Assembly: GCA_002421005.1 (NCBI GenBank)
Contig: DIJC01000020.1
Location: 1 to 64,000 of the forward strand
Reading direction: 5' to 3'
Source: Enterobacteriaceae bacterium UBA5654
GTDB lineage: Bacteria > Pseudomonadota > Gammaproteobacteria > Enterobacterales > Enterobacteriaceae
Length of the DNA: 64,000 nucleotides
Position numbers and translations under genes: made by a program. Below, piece after piece: positions 8,647-18,052 of the stretch. The number at the start of each line of letters is the position of its first letter. Position 1 is the first letter of the stretch. Below the pieces are notes generated by a model. That model saw only the letters and a program-made list of their open reading frames with translations, searched no databases and was not told where the DNA came from.

Positions 8647-9417
8647 TTACCCCAGCGTGAAAGGATCGGCATCCTGCCACGCTGGAAATTTTTCCCGGTA
8701 CTCGCGCAGCGCGGCAAGAGAGAGATCGGCGTCAATCCGCGTCGCCTGATGCGGTTCGGCCGTAGCGAGGATCTCTCCCTGTGGGGTAATAATCCGGCTG
8801 TCACCGCGATAATGATGCCCGTTACCGTCTGTGCCAACCCGGTTGCAGCCCGCGACCCATACCTGATTTTCAATGGCGCGGGCCACCAGCAGCGACTGCC
8901 AGTGTAGCGAGCGCGGCGCGGGCCAGTTAGCAACGTACAGCGCCAGATCGTAATCATTGCGGTTGCGTGACCACACCGGGAAGCGCAGGTCGTAACACAC
9001 CAGCGGTAAAATACGCCAGCCGCGCCACTCAACCACCACGCGATGTTCGCCCGCCTGGTAATGCTGGTGCTCATCCGCCATACGGAACAGGTGCCGTTTG
9101 TCGTAGTAGTGGATTTTACCTTCCGGCTCGACCAGCAAAAAACGGTTCACCGGACCGCGTTCACTCTGTAGTGCGGCGCTGGCGGCAATGAGCGCATTAG
9201 TCTGCTGCGCTTTGCTATGCATCCAGTTCACCACCTCATCCTGGGTAAGCGATTTCTGCGCGGCTTCCATTGCAAAGCCGGTAGTAAACATCTCCGGCAG
9301 CACGATAATATCGCGCCCGGTGATACCTTCCAGTTGACGATCAAAATGCCGCAGGTTGGCAGGGCCATCCATCCAGACCAGCGGTTGTTGCAAAAGGGTG
9401 ATTTTCAGACCAGGCAC
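8647..9417 (-). CDS. yafV: Omega-amidase YafV (nitrilase superfamily)
   Basis: A 256-residue carbon-nitrogen hydrolase that deaminates alpha-ketoglutaramate and related omega-amides (2-oxoglutaramate salvage, methionine salvage side reactions). The nitrilase triad is visible: Glu in LPEMFTTGF, Lys in YDKRHLF, Cys in LVCYDLRFP. I choose a GTG start at 9417 with GAGGAG upstream because it reproduces the E. coli start; the longer ATG frame is less likely. Its stop touches that of the convergent aminotransferase. In E. coli ivy lies between yafV and fadE; it is absent here. Confidence 0.92.
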   Translation of the reverse strand: MPGLKITLLQQPLVWMDGPANLRHFDRQLEGITGRDIIVLPEMFTTGFAMEAAQKSLTQDEVVNWMHSKAQQTNALIAASAALQSERGPVNRFLLVEPEGKIHYYDKRHLFRMADEHQHYQAGEHRVVVEWRGWRILPLVCYDLRFPVWSRNRNDYDLALYVANWPAPRSLHWQSLLVARAIENQVWVAGCNRVGTDGNGHHYRGDSRIITPQGEILATAEPHQATRIDADLSLAALREYREKFPAWQDADPFTLG

Positions 9418-9470
9418 GATCGGGACTCCTCGTTCTACAGCATTCTGACACTCTAGCATGGCACAAAAAA

Positions 9471-9494
9471 TAAAAAACCCCGCCGGAAGCGGGG
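9471..9494 (-). terminator. Terminator of fadE
   Basis: Read on the minus strand, CCCCGC pairs with GCGGGG and is followed by TTTTTTATTTTTT. It lies 20 bp behind the fadE stop. Confidence 0.85.
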
Positions 9495-9513
9495 CTGGTT
9501 AAAGAGGATTTTA

Positions 9514-11961
9514 TTACGCCGCTTCAGGCTTGCGCACTTTCTCCGGCTGCTTTTTTACCGGTTTAGTTGCCAGCGCGTCTGGCTCGAAATCGTCAACGTT
9601 AATGCTGCGCAGACGGCTCTCTTCAGCCTTCACCAGCAGCGCCGCTTCGTCCTGATCGATAAGCCCTTTCGCCAGCGCATTGCGCGCCAGTTCATCCAGA
9701 CGGGTAAACGGCAGATTTTTACCCAGCTCTTTACAGATGCGCTGGTGGATAGGATCGGCCGCTATAACATCGCGCAGCGCTTCTTCCAGCAGCCCCACCG
9801 GGTTATGCTCGTCCGGCGTCAGATACTGCCCGCGACCAATGCGCGAACGGGTGGCGCACGGCGTTTGCAGGATCTTCGCGACTTTATGATCGAGCTTATC
9901 GGATGGCGCATCGTAATGGCGTCCGGTCGGGAAAATGACCGCAGTCAGCAGCCCGGCTACCGCGCGATGAGGGAAATTGCGCAGCAGTTCGCCCATCGCG
10001 ATCTCGGCCTGATTCAGCGCGTCCTGTACGCCCCAGTGAACCAGTGGCAGGTCTGCTTCGTGACGGCCTTCGTCGTCATAGCGCTTAAGCACCGCAGACG
10101 CGAGATACAGCTGGCTGAGTACATCACCCAGGCGCGCGGAGATACGCTCGCGACGTTTCAGGCTACCACCCAGCACCGCCATTGAGACATCAGACAGCAG
10201 CGCAAGGTTAGCGCTCAGGCGGTTCAGGTGCTGGTAATAACGTTTAGTCGCATCCTGAGCCGGCGAAGTGCTGGTCAAACCGCGCGTCAGGCCCAGCCAG
10301 AAGCTGCGTACCATATTGGTGCCGACATGGCCGATGTGCTTAAACAGCAGGCTGTCAAAGGCGTTAACGTCATTATTCTGCGCGGCGGCCATCTCATCCA
10401 GAACGTACGGATGGCAACGGATGGCTCCCTGGCCGAAGATCATCATGCTGCGGGTCAGGATATTCGCACCTTCGACGGTAATCGCAATCGGTGCGCCCTG
10501 ATAAGCGCGGGCAAGGAAGTTACCTTCGCCCAGCATAATGCCTTTACCGCCGGTAATATCCATGGCATCGACAATGGCGCGCTGCCCACGGTGGGTACAG
10601 TGATACTTCACAATCGCCGACAGGACGGCAGGTTTCTCACCGAGCATAATCCCATAGGTAATCAGCGACGCGGCCGCATCCATCACGTAAGCGTTACCGG
10701 CGATACGTGCCAGCGGCTCTTCGATCCCTTCCATCTTACCGATAGAAACTTTGAACTGGCGGCGAATATGTGCATAAGCGCCGGTAGCCATCGCTGCGGA
10801 TTTCAGGCCGCCCGTCGAGTTGGAGGGGAGGGTGATCCCACGGCCCACTGACAGACACTCCACCAGCATCCGCCAGCCCTGACCAGCCATTTTGGGTCCA
10901 CCAATAATGTAATCAATGGGGACAAAAATATCCTGACCGCGCGTAGGACCGTTCTGGAACGGGACGTTGAGCGGGAAATGACGACGACCAATTTCGACGC
11001 CCGGCGTATTGGTGGGGATCAGCGCACAGGTAATGCCCAGCTCTTCTTCGCCGCCCAGCAGTTTATCCGGGTCAGAGAGTTTAAAGGCAAGTCCCAGCAC
11101 CGTCGCAATCGGGGCCAGCGTGATGTAGCGTTTATTCCAGGTCAGGCGCATACCCAGCACCTGCTCGCCCTGCCATTCACCCATGCAGACGACGCCAGTA
11201 TCAGGGATCGCGCCCGCGTCGGAACCCGCTTCCGGGCTGGTCAGCGCAAAGCAGGGGATTTCCAGACCGCGTGCCAGACGGGGCAGGTAATGATTTTTCT
11301 GCTCTTCAGTACCGTAATGCTGGAGCAGTTCACCCGGTCCTAAAGAGTTGGGAACGCCGACGGTGATCGCCAGAATCCCTGAAACGCCGGAAAGCTTTTG
11401 CAGAACGCGGGACTGGGCATAAGCCGAAAATTCCAGTCCGCCGTACTCTTTCTTAATAATCATTGCAAAGAAGCGGTGCTCTTTGAGAAATGCCCACAGC
11501 TCCGGCGGCAAGTCAGCCATTTCATGAGTGATCTCAAAATCATTCGCCATCCGGCAGGCTTCTTCCGTCGGGCCATCAAGAAACGCCTGCTCTTCAGCGG
11601 TCAGATGCGGCTGCGGATAGCTATGCAGTTTTTTCCAGTCAGGAATACCGCGAAACAAATCGCCTTCCCACCAGGTCGTACCGGCGTCAATGGCCTCTTT
11701 TTCGGTACGTGACATCGGCGGCATTACTTTACGGAAGTTACGGAACGCCGGAACAGAAATCATTGATTTACGCATCGGCGTCAGATTAAGCGGAATAAGC
11801 ACCAGCGCGACCGGCAGCAGCATCCACAGCGACCAGATGCCAGCGGCACCCAGCGCCGCTGTCCATGCGAGCACAATCAGACTACTCAGTACCAGGCTGA
11901 CCCGGTGATAGAACAGCACGCCGATCAGCACAACCGTTGCAACAATACTCAAAATCATCAT
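9514..11961 (-). CDS. fadE: Acyl-CoA dehydrogenase FadE
   Basis: An 815-residue FAD-dependent acyl-CoA dehydrogenase catalysing the first step of fatty-acid beta-oxidation. Two hydrophobic segments at residues 3-50 suggest inner-membrane attachment. The conserved acyl-CoA dehydrogenase region runs from about 130 to 500 (FALTSPEAGSDAGAIPDTG, NGPTRGQDIFVPIDYIIGG, TGGKGIMLG), followed by the long FadE-specific C-terminal domain (DUF1974-like) ending in KVRKPEAA. Length and sequence are close to E. coli FadE. A FadR operator upstream predicts repression without long-chain acyl-CoA. Confidence 0.97.
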   Translation of the reverse strand: MMILSIVATVVLIGVLFYHRVSLVLSSLIVLAWTAALGAAGIWSLWMLLPVALVLIPLNLTPMRKSMISVPAFRNFRKVMPPMSRTEKEAIDAGTTWWEGDLFRGIPDWKKLHSYPQPHLTAEEQAFLDGPTEEACRMANDFEITHEMADLPPELWAFLKEHRFFAMIIKKEYGGLEFSAYAQSRVLQKLSGVSGILAITVGVPNSLGPGELLQHYGTEEQKNHYLPRLARGLEIPCFALTSPEAGSDAGAIPDTGVVCMGEWQGEQVLGMRLTWNKRYITLAPIATVLGLAFKLSDPDKLLGGEEELGITCALIPTNTPGVEIGRRHFPLNVPFQNGPTRGQDIFVPIDYIIGGPKMAGQGWRMLVECLSVGRGITLPSNSTGGLKSAAMATGAYAHIRRQFKVSIGKMEGIEEPLARIAGNAYVMDAAASLITYGIMLGEKPAVLSAIVKYHCTHRGQRAIVDAMDITGGKGIMLGEGNFLARAYQGAPIAITVEGANILTRSMMIFGQGAIRCHPYVLDEMAAAQNNDVNAFDSLLFKHIGHVGTNMVRSFWLGLTRGLTSTSPAQDATKRYYQHLNRLSANLALLSDVSMAVLGGSLKRRERISARLGDVLSQLYLASAVLKRYDDEGRHEADLPLVHWGVQDALNQAEIAMGELLRNFPHRAVAGLLTAVIFPTGRHYDAPSDKLDHKVAKILQTPCATRSRIGRGQYLTPDEHNPVGLLEEALRDVIAADPIHQRICKELGKNLPFTRLDELARNALAKGLIDQDEAALLVKAEESRLRSINVDDFEPDALATKPVKKQPEKVRKPEAA

Positions 11962-11983
11962 AGAAAAAAGCTCCGTAGCTTGT

Positions 11984-12000
11984 AGGAGGTCTGACCACTT
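11984..12000 (-). promoter_or_regulatory. Probable FadR operator of fadE
   Basis: On the minus strand the sequence AAGTGGTCAGACCTCCT closely matches the FadR consensus ANCTGGTCCGACNTGTT. It lies about 25-40 bp upstream of the fadE start, the position of the known FadR site in E. coli. Binding itself is inferred. Confidence 0.75.
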
Positions 12001-12200
12001 GTGATGATATGGTTGTAGCGGATGTTATTTTTTTTATCAATGTATTTACAATATAATTACAACCTCGCTCACATTGTTGCCGTTTTTCAGCGCACGCAAA
12101 ATCAAAACAGGCGTTGATCGTCCTGGCTTCTGCTTCCCGCTTCTGGTGCGATTGGGTACACTGCAACTTGTTATTTTCATAAAATCTGAAGGATATCCTC

Positions 12201-12782
12201 ATGTACCAGGATCTGATTCGTAATGAACTGAACGAAGCGGCGGAAACGCTGGCTAACTTTCTGAAAGATGAAGCCAATATTCATGCTATCCAGCGTGCGG
12301 CCGTGCTGCTGGCGGACAGCTTTAAGGCGGGCGGTAAAGTGCTTTCCTGTGGCAACGGCGGTTCTCATTGCGATGCAATGCACTTTGCAGAAGAGCTGAC
12401 GGGGCGGTATCGTGAGAATCGTCCGGGCTATCCGGCGATTGCCATTTCCGACGTCAGCCATATTTCCTGCGTCAGCAACGATTTTGGCTACGATTATATT
12501 TTCTCCCGCTACGTTGAAGCGGTCGGTCGCGAAGGCGACGTCCTGCTGGGTATTTCAACCTCAGGTAACTCTGGCAACGTCATCAAAGCCATCGACGCGG
12601 CGCGTGAGAAAGGCATGAAAGTCATTACCCTGACCGGGAAAGACGGCGGTAAAATGGCAGGAACGGCGGATATTGAAATTCGCGTACCGCATTTTGGTTA
12701 TGCCGATCGCATTCAGGAAATTCATATCAAAGTGATCCACATCCTGATCCAGCTGATCGAAAAAGAAATGGTTAAAGCCTGA
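12201..12782 (+). CDS. gmhA: Sedoheptulose-7-phosphate isomerase
   Basis: A 193-residue SIS-domain enzyme (also called LpcA) converting sedoheptulose 7-phosphate to D-glycero-D-manno-heptose 7-phosphate, the first step of ADP-heptose synthesis for the LPS inner core. The substrate and zinc site lies in SCGNGGSHCDAMHFAEELTGRY, and the SIS phosphate-binding loop in GISTSGNSGNVIKAI. It is nearly identical to E. coli except in a few loops. GAAGGATATCCTC upstream supplies the ribosome-binding site. yafJ follows 39 bp downstream. Confidence 0.97.
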   Translation: MYQDLIRNELNEAAETLANFLKDEANIHAIQRAAVLLADSFKAGGKVLSCGNGGSHCDAMHFAEELTGRYRENRPGYPAIAISDVSHISCVSNDFGYDYIFSRYVEAVGREGDVLLGISTSGNSGNVIKAIDAAREKGMKVITLTGKDGGKMAGTADIEIRVPHFGYADRIQEIHIKVIHILIQLIEKEMVKA

Positions 12783-12821
12783 TTTTGCGGGGCGACCCGC
12801 TCTGTTGTATGAGGTGATCTT

Positions 12822-13589
12822 ATGTGCGAACTGCTCGGGATGAGCGCGAATGTGCCAACTGATATCTGCTTTAGTTTTTCCGGGCTTGTACAGCGGGGAG
12901 GAGGAACCGGGCCGCATAAAGACGGCTGGGGTATTACCTTCTACGAGGGAAAAGGGTGTCGCACGTTCAAAGATCCGCAGCCGAGCTTTAACTCGCCCAT
13001 CGCTAAACTGGTGCAGGATTACCCGATCAAATCCTGCTCGGTCGTCGCCCATATTCGCCAGGCTAACCGGGGTGAGGTGGCGCTGGAAAACACCCATCCC
13101 TTCACCCGTGAGCTGTGGGGACGTAACTGGACCTACGCGCATAACGGGCAGATGAACGGTTATAAATCGCTGGAGACCGGCATGTTCCGCCCGGTTGGCG
13201 ACACCGACAGTGAAAAAGCCTTTTGCTGGCTGCTCCACAAGCTGACGCAGCGCTACCCGCGCACGCCGGGCAATATGCTGGCGGTATTTAAATATATCGC
13301 CACGCTTGCCGGTGAAATGCGTCAGAAAGGAGTGTTCAATATGCTGCTGTCGGACGGGCGCTACGTGATGGCGTTCTGCTCGACCAATCTGTACTGGATC
13401 ACCCGTCGCGCGCCGTTTGGGCTGGCGACGCTTATCGATCAGGATATGGAAATTGATTTTCAGCGGGAAACCACACCGAATGATGTGGTTTCCGTGATTG
13501 CGACGCAGCCGCTGACCGGCAACGAAACCTGGCAAAAAATTATGCCAGGCGAGTGGGCATTATTTTGCCTCGGAGAGCGTGTAGTTTGA
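12822..13589 (+). CDS. yafJ: Class II glutamine amidotransferase YafJ
   Basis: A 255-residue Ntn-type glutaminase domain protein. The nucleophile is Cys2, exposed after removal of Met1 (MCELLGMSAN), with GGTGPHKDGWG and the HIRQANRG segment forming the glutamine site. There is no synthase partner domain, so the acceptor of the ammonia is unknown. It follows gmhA on the same strand. Its last 30 bp overlap the 3' end of the convergent dpaA, an antisense overlap that lets each transcript cover the other. Confidence 0.93.
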   Translation: MCELLGMSANVPTDICFSFSGLVQRGGGTGPHKDGWGITFYEGKGCRTFKDPQPSFNSPIAKLVQDYPIKSCSVVAHIRQANRGEVALENTHPFTRELWGRNWTYAHNGQMNGYKSLETGMFRPVGDTDSEKAFCWLLHKLTQRYPRTPGNMLAVFKYIATLAGEMRQKGVFNMLLSDGRYVMAFCSTNLYWITRRAPFGLATLIDQDMEIDFQRETTPNDVVSVIATQPLTGNETWQKIMPGEWALFCLGERVV

Positions 13590-14291
13590 CGCCAGTTGCG
13601 GATGGACGATTTCGTGGCTTAGCGGTTTGCTGACGACGTAACGACCAGCCACCACAGACACCATCGGTGGCTGCTGGGTTTGTGCAAAGTAATCGTATCC
13701 GGGTTTGAGCTGATTCCAGAAATCGATATACGTTGAATACTTGTGGCGCTGCATATTGGCATCGGTCATACGGAACGGATAGATGCTGATCTGCACCACC
13801 GGCTGACCAAACACCAGCGCACCGGTAACGAACTGGAAGATTTCATCAATGCCGCTGTTCGTCATGGCATAGCAGCCAATGGACACGCAGTCACCGTGGA
13901 TCATCAGGTATTTGCCTTCATAGCCGTGAGCACGGTCATAGGCATTCGGGAAACCGATGTTAATGGCCTTATAGAAGCGGCTGTCCGGCTTTAACTGGCT
14001 ACGCTGAACCGAGTAAAACCCTTCCGGGCTTTTAAAATCGCCCTGGCGCTGCTTGGGTCCCAGCCCACCGGAATATTTGCAAATGCGGTAGCTATCAAGT
14101 AACTGATATTTCTCGCCCATCTTGACGTAAAGATCGAGCGCGCGCTCTTCTTTAAAGATCTGAATGTAGACCGGCGACCCCATCAACTGCTGCTTATACT
14201 CTTTATTCACCGGCGTTGCAGAACCGGTAAGCCCGGCAAAAGAGACGCACGGCATCAGAAGCATCGCAAGAAAAAATGCGATTATGCGCAT
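13560..14291 (-). CDS. dpaA: Peptidoglycan meso-DAP protein amidase DpaA (YafK/LdtF)
   Basis: A 243-residue periplasmic YkuD-domain protein with an N-terminal signal peptide (MRIIAFFLAMLLMPCVSFAG). The YkuD active site is HGDCVSIGCYAMT, with catalytic His and Cys. The E. coli homologue, formerly LdtF, does not crosslink but releases Braun lipoprotein from peptidoglycan by cutting the Lpp-DAP bond. The ATG of MRIIAF is preferred; a longer frame begins 30 codons upstream without a signal peptide. It overlaps yafJ tail to tail. Confidence 0.93.
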   Translation of the reverse strand: MRIIAFFLAMLLMPCVSFAGLTGSATPVNKEYKQQLMGSPVYIQIFKEERALDLYVKMGEKYQLLDSYRICKYSGGLGPKQRQGDFKSPEGFYSVQRSQLKPDSRFYKAINIGFPNAYDRAHGYEGKYLMIHGDCVSIGCYAMTNSGIDEIFQFVTGALVFGQPVVQISIYPFRMTDANMQRHKYSTYIDFWNQLKPGYDYFAQTQQPPMVSVVAGRYVVSKPLSHEIVHPQLASNYTLSEAK

Positions 14292-14528
14292 ACTGCTTGT
14301 TCCTTGATAAAACGTTACCACACTGCCAGAACGGCAAAAGAGACCCAAAATATCAGACTTATCTAATTCGGGAGCGCTCACATTAGCACCACGGTAATTT
14401 TTCGCAAGCGCGACATGCGCCGTTTACAAATTTGTTGCCGGCGTTTGTCTTTTTACGAGCTTTCAGGTGAAACATCAGCGCGCTGAATCACACTGTGATA
14501 AACCGACTTCTCAATTCGCTGTAACTCA

Positions 14529-14544
14529 CTGTATACTTATCCAG
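14529..14544 (+). promoter_or_regulatory. LexA box of dinB
   Basis: CTGTATACTTATCCAG fits the SOS box pattern CTGT-N8-ACAG with one mismatch and differs little from the E. coli dinB operator. It lies 17 bp upstream of the dinB ATG and should place the gene under LexA control. Confidence 0.88.
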
Positions 14545-14560
14545 TGAGGAGGGGCGGGTA

Positions 14561-15616
14561 ATGCGCAAAATCATACATGTCGATATGGACTGCTTTTTCG
14601 CGGCGGTAGAAATGCGCGACAACCCGGCCCTGCGCGATATTCCGATTGCCATTGGCGGCAGTCGGGAGCGGCGCGGGGTCATCAGCACGGCAAACTATCC
14701 GGCCCGCAAATTCGGCGTGCGCAGCGCGATGTCTACGGCAATGGCGCTGAAACTGTGCCCGCATCTGACGCTTCTTCCGGGGCGCTTTGAGGCTTACCGG
14801 GAAGCGTCCGATCACATTCGCGACATCTTCTCCCGCTATACCTCACTGATTGAGCCACTCTCGCTGGACGAAGCCTATTTAGACGTTACAGACAGCCTGC
14901 ACTGCCATGGCTCTGCGACCCTGATGGCGCAGCAAATCCGCAAAACCATTCACGATGAACTGGATCTCACCGCTTCGGCGGGCATCGCGCCGATTAAATT
15001 TCTCGCCAAAATCGCTTCCGATCTGAATAAGCCCAACGGGCAATATGTCATTACCCCGGACGACGTGCCGCAATTTCTCAAAACGCTGCCGCTAAGCAAA
15101 ATTCCCGGCGTGGGGAAAGTCTCGGCGGCAAAGCTGGAAAATATGGGGCTGCGAACCTGTGAAGATGTGCAAAATAGCGATCTGGCCCTTTTACTTAAGC
15201 GATTCGGTAAATTTGGCCGCGTTCTCTGGGAGCGCAGTCAGGGCATTGATGAGCGAGCGGTGAATAACGAGCGGTTGCGTAAATCGGTGGGCGTGGAGCG
15301 CACGCTGGCGGAAGATATCCATGAATGGCCGGAGTGCGAGGCGATTATCGAACGTCTTTATCCAGAACTGGAAAGCCGTCTTGCTAAAGTTAAACCTGAT
15401 TTATTGATTGCCCGTCAGGGCGTCAAACTGAAATTCAACGATTTTCAGCAGACCACGCAGGAACACGTCTGGCCGCGTCTGAATAAAGATGACCTCATCG
15501 CTACCGCGCGTAAAACCTGGGATGAACGCCGTGGCGGGCGCGGCGTGCGGCTGGTGGGGCTGCACGTTACTCTGCTCGATCCGCAACTGGAAAGGCAGCT
15601 TTTGCTGGGGTTATAG
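14561..15616 (+). CDS. dinB: DNA polymerase IV
   Basis: A 351-residue Y-family translesion polymerase of the SOS response. The catalytic acidic residues are in HVDMDCFFAAVE (Asp8) and LSLDEAYLDVT (Asp103, Glu104); the thumb helix-hairpin-helix is around KIPGVGKVSAAKLENMG. The little-finger domain ends in QLLLGL, the beta-clamp-binding peptide. AGTGAGGAGGGG gives a strong ribosome-binding site. In E. coli dinB leads an operon with yafN-yafO-yafP; here pepD follows directly and no yafNOP is present. Confidence 0.97.
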   Translation: MRKIIHVDMDCFFAAVEMRDNPALRDIPIAIGGSRERRGVISTANYPARKFGVRSAMSTAMALKLCPHLTLLPGRFEAYREASDHIRDIFSRYTSLIEPLSLDEAYLDVTDSLHCHGSATLMAQQIRKTIHDELDLTASAGIAPIKFLAKIASDLNKPNGQYVITPDDVPQFLKTLPLSKIPGVGKVSAAKLENMGLRTCEDVQNSDLALLLKRFGKFGRVLWERSQGIDERAVNNERLRKSVGVERTLAEDIHEWPECEAIIERLYPELESRLAKVKPDLLIARQGVKLKFNDFQQTTQEHVWPRLNKDDLIATARKTWDERRGGRGVRLVGLHVTLLDPQLERQLLLGL

Positions 15617-15779
15617 GGCAGGCTCTCTGCATATTAATCGTCTTTGCGCTGTATACGTCTGGCATCGCCTGATTTTTTATTCTGCTCACAATCATTCAGA
15701 TTGCATCAACGCGGCGTTTTTTGAACAGCATTATTCATCCCTGAAAAGCCCACGCCCGCAGGCGTGGACATCATCACGA

Positions 15780-17237
15780 TTACTTCGCCGGAATCGCCTT
15801 CAGCAGTTCAGTCAGAAGCTGCCAGTATTGCCCGACGCTTTCAATATGCACCTGCTCATCCGGGGAGTGTGGACCGGTAATGGTTGGCCCGATGGAAACC
15901 ATGTCCATATCCGGGTACGGTTTTTTGAACAGACCGCATTCCAGACCGGCGTGGATCACCTGGATATTCGGCGTCTTATCAAACAGACGCTGATAAGTTT
16001 CGCGCACCAGTTGCATCACCGGCGAGCTGGCATCCGGCTGCCAGCCTGGGTAGCCGCCTTTCGGCTGGGTTCTTGCACCAGCCAGTTTGCCCAGCGACTC
16101 CAGCATACTCACCACATAATCTTTACCGCTGTCGATCAGCGAGCGGATCAGGCAGTGAATTTCAACGTTGTCGTCGGTCATCGTGACAACGCCAACGTTG
16201 AGAGAGGTTTCAACTACGCCTTTGGCCACGTCAGAGTTGCGGATCACGCCGTTTGGCGTGGCGTTCAGCAACTGGATGAAGCTGTCACGCGACTGCGCAT
16301 TCAGCGCGGCTTTATCGGTAGTGACGGTTTCCAGTACCACGGTCAGATTTTTTTCTTTAATCGACAGTTCGTTTTTGAGGATATCCAGATACGTACCGAC
16401 CAGTGATTTAAGCTGTTCCGCTTTATCTGCCGCCACGGCGACGGTCGCGAAGGCTTCACGCGGGATAGCGTTGCGCAGGGTGCCGCCATTGAAATCCACC
16501 AGACGCAAATCCAGTTCCTGCGCGTGGCCTGCCAGGAAACGCGCCAGCAGTTTGTTCGCGTTGCCCAGACCTAAATGGATATCGCCACCGGAGTGACCGC
16601 CTTTCAGCCCTTTCAGCGTCAGCTTAAAGCTCTGGAAGCCCGCCGGGATCGCTTCGCGGGTCAGCGTCAGATTCGAGGAGAAATCGATCCCGCCCGCGCA
16701 GCCCATGTAAATTTCACCTTCTTCTTCCGAGTCGGTGTTGATCAAAATGTCTGCCTGGAGCCAGTTGGCCTGAAGACCAAACGCGCCGTCCATACCGGTT
16801 TCTTCAGTCATGGTCAGCAGCACTTCCAGCGGGCCATGCTCGACGCTCTCGTCAGCCAGTACCGCCAGCGCGGAAGCCATACCGATGCCGTTATCCGCAC
16901 CCAGCGTAGTGCCACGTGCTTTAACCCACTCACCGTCGATATAAGGCTGGATCGGATCTTTAGTGAAATCGTGAACCGTATCGTTGTTTTTCTGCGGCAC
17001 CATATCCAGATGCGCCTGTAAAACCACTGGCTTACGATTTTCCATCCCCGCCGTAGCGGCTTTACGGATCAGAATATTGCCCACGGCGTCACGATCGACA
17101 AACAGACCTTTCTCTTTTGCCCAGCCCATGATGTGCTGCGCGAGTTCTTCTTCATGGTGGGAAGGGTGCGGAATGGAGCAAATTTTGGCAAAAATATCCC
17201 ACAGCGGCTGCGGAGATAGTTGGGACAGTTCAGACAC
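15780..17237 (-). CDS. pepD: Aminoacyl-histidine dipeptidase (peptidase D)
   Basis: A 485-residue M20C metallopeptidase that hydrolyses Xaa-His and other dipeptides in the cytoplasm. The dinuclear zinc site is visible in LQAHLDMVPQ, TLGADNGIGMA (bridging Asp), TMTEETGMDG (catalytic and ligand Glu), LINTDSEEEGE and the C-terminal HAGLECGLF. The start is a GTG at 17237 preceded by AAAGGAGATTTATC; it reproduces the SELSQLSPQPLWDIF N-terminus of E. coli PepD. The longer frame upstream lacks similarity. It is divergent from gpt. Confidence 0.95.
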   Translation of the reverse strand: MSELSQLSPQPLWDIFAKICSIPHPSHHEEELAQHIMGWAKEKGLFVDRDAVGNILIRKAATAGMENRKPVVLQAHLDMVPQKNNDTVHDFTKDPIQPYIDGEWVKARGTTLGADNGIGMASALAVLADESVEHGPLEVLLTMTEETGMDGAFGLQANWLQADILINTDSEEEGEIYMGCAGGIDFSSNLTLTREAIPAGFQSFKLTLKGLKGGHSGGDIHLGLGNANKLLARFLAGHAQELDLRLVDFNGGTLRNAIPREAFATVAVAADKAEQLKSLVGTYLDILKNELSIKEKNLTVVLETVTTDKAALNAQSRDSFIQLLNATPNGVIRNSDVAKGVVETSLNVGVVTMTDDNVEIHCLIRSLIDSGKDYVVSMLESLGKLAGARTQPKGGYPGWQPDASSPVMQLVRETYQRLFDKTPNIQVIHAGLECGLFKKPYPDMDMVSIGPTITGPHSPDEQVHIESVGQYWQLLTELLKAIPAK

Positions 17238-17492
17238 GATAAATCTCCTTTCGACTTTCTGCAAAGAGGCTTGCAGGTCAAGGGTTAGCAAAAAAATCAC
17301 ACGACAAGTCAGGCTTGCGGGATGAGTCTGAGAATACCACTTTATCTGGCAACGCATAGTATTAAGCACGCAAAAACACCCCCGGATGCCGCTTAACACT
17401 GGTTTTTAGCGTTTCAGATCTCTATAATCTCGCGCAACCTATTTCCCCCTCGAACATTTTTTAAGCCGTAAATACAGGCTGGGATACTTCAC

Positions 17493-17951
17493 ATGAGCGA
17501 AAAATACGTCGTCACCTGGGACATGTTGCAGATTCACGCACGCAAACTGGCCGCCCGCCTGATGCCTTCAGAACAATGGAAAGGCATCATTGCCGTGAGT
17601 CGTGGGGGACTGGTCCCGGGCGCACTGCTGGCACGTGAACTGGGTATTCGTCATGTAGATACCGTATGCATTTCCAGCTACGATCACGACAACCAGCGCG
17701 AACTGAAAGTCCTGAAACGTGCAGAAGGTGATGGCGAAGGCTTTATCGTTATTGATGACCTGGTTGATACCGGCGGTACGGCGGTAGCCATCCGCGAAAT
17801 GTATCCAAAAGCTCATTTCATTACTATCTTTGCTAAACCGGCAGGTCGTCCGCTGGTTGATGATTATGTTGTTGATATCCCGCAGGATACCTGGATTGAA
17901 CAGCCGTGGGATATGGGCGTCGTATTCGTACCGCCGATCTCTGGTCGTTAA
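17493..17951 (+). CDS. gpt: Xanthine-guanine phosphoribosyltransferase
   Basis: A 152-residue purine salvage enzyme transferring phosphoribosyl from PRPP to xanthine, guanine and, less well, hypoxanthine. The PRPP-binding motif is FIVIDDLVDTGGTA near residue 84; the base-recognition segment IEQPWDMGVVFVPP is at the C-terminus. Length and sequence match E. coli Gpt. It is transcribed divergently from pepD, and a strong hairpin follows the stop. Confidence 0.97.
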   Translation: MSEKYVVTWDMLQIHARKLAARLMPSEQWKGIIAVSRGGLVPGALLARELGIRHVDTVCISSYDHDNQRELKVLKRAEGDGEGFIVIDDLVDTGGTAVAIREMYPKAHFITIFAKPAGRPLVDDYVVDIPQDTWIEQPWDMGVVFVPPISGR

Positions 17952-17964
17952 TTCCTGTCTTTTT

Positions 17965-17989
17965 CAACGCCCGGTCATGCCGGGCGTTG
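17965..17989 (+). terminator. Hairpin terminator after gpt
   Basis: CAACGCCCGG pairs perfectly with CCGGGCGTTG around a 5-nt loop, 13 bp after the gpt stop. The T-run is weak (TTCATTTT), so read-through into frsA is possible. Confidence 0.6.
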
Positions 17990-18052
17990 TTCATTTTGGC
18001 CTCAGGCGCGTTACAATAGACCTTCACGACGACATCATGGAGGCTGCGCGAC

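Noticed and set aside
10228..10851. 207-residue plus-strand frame inside fadE
   Set aside because: It is antisense to the conserved fadE coding sequence, and its composition reflects the complementary codons. No start signal is visible.
12561..13535. 324-residue minus-strand frame across gmhA and yafJ
   Set aside because: Both opposite-strand genes are conserved enzymes with intact motifs; the frame is a by-product of their codon usage.
15489..16406. 305-residue plus-strand frame across dinB end and pepD
   Set aside because: It overlaps the conserved C-termini of dinB and pepD on the other strand or in another frame and contains no recognisable domain.
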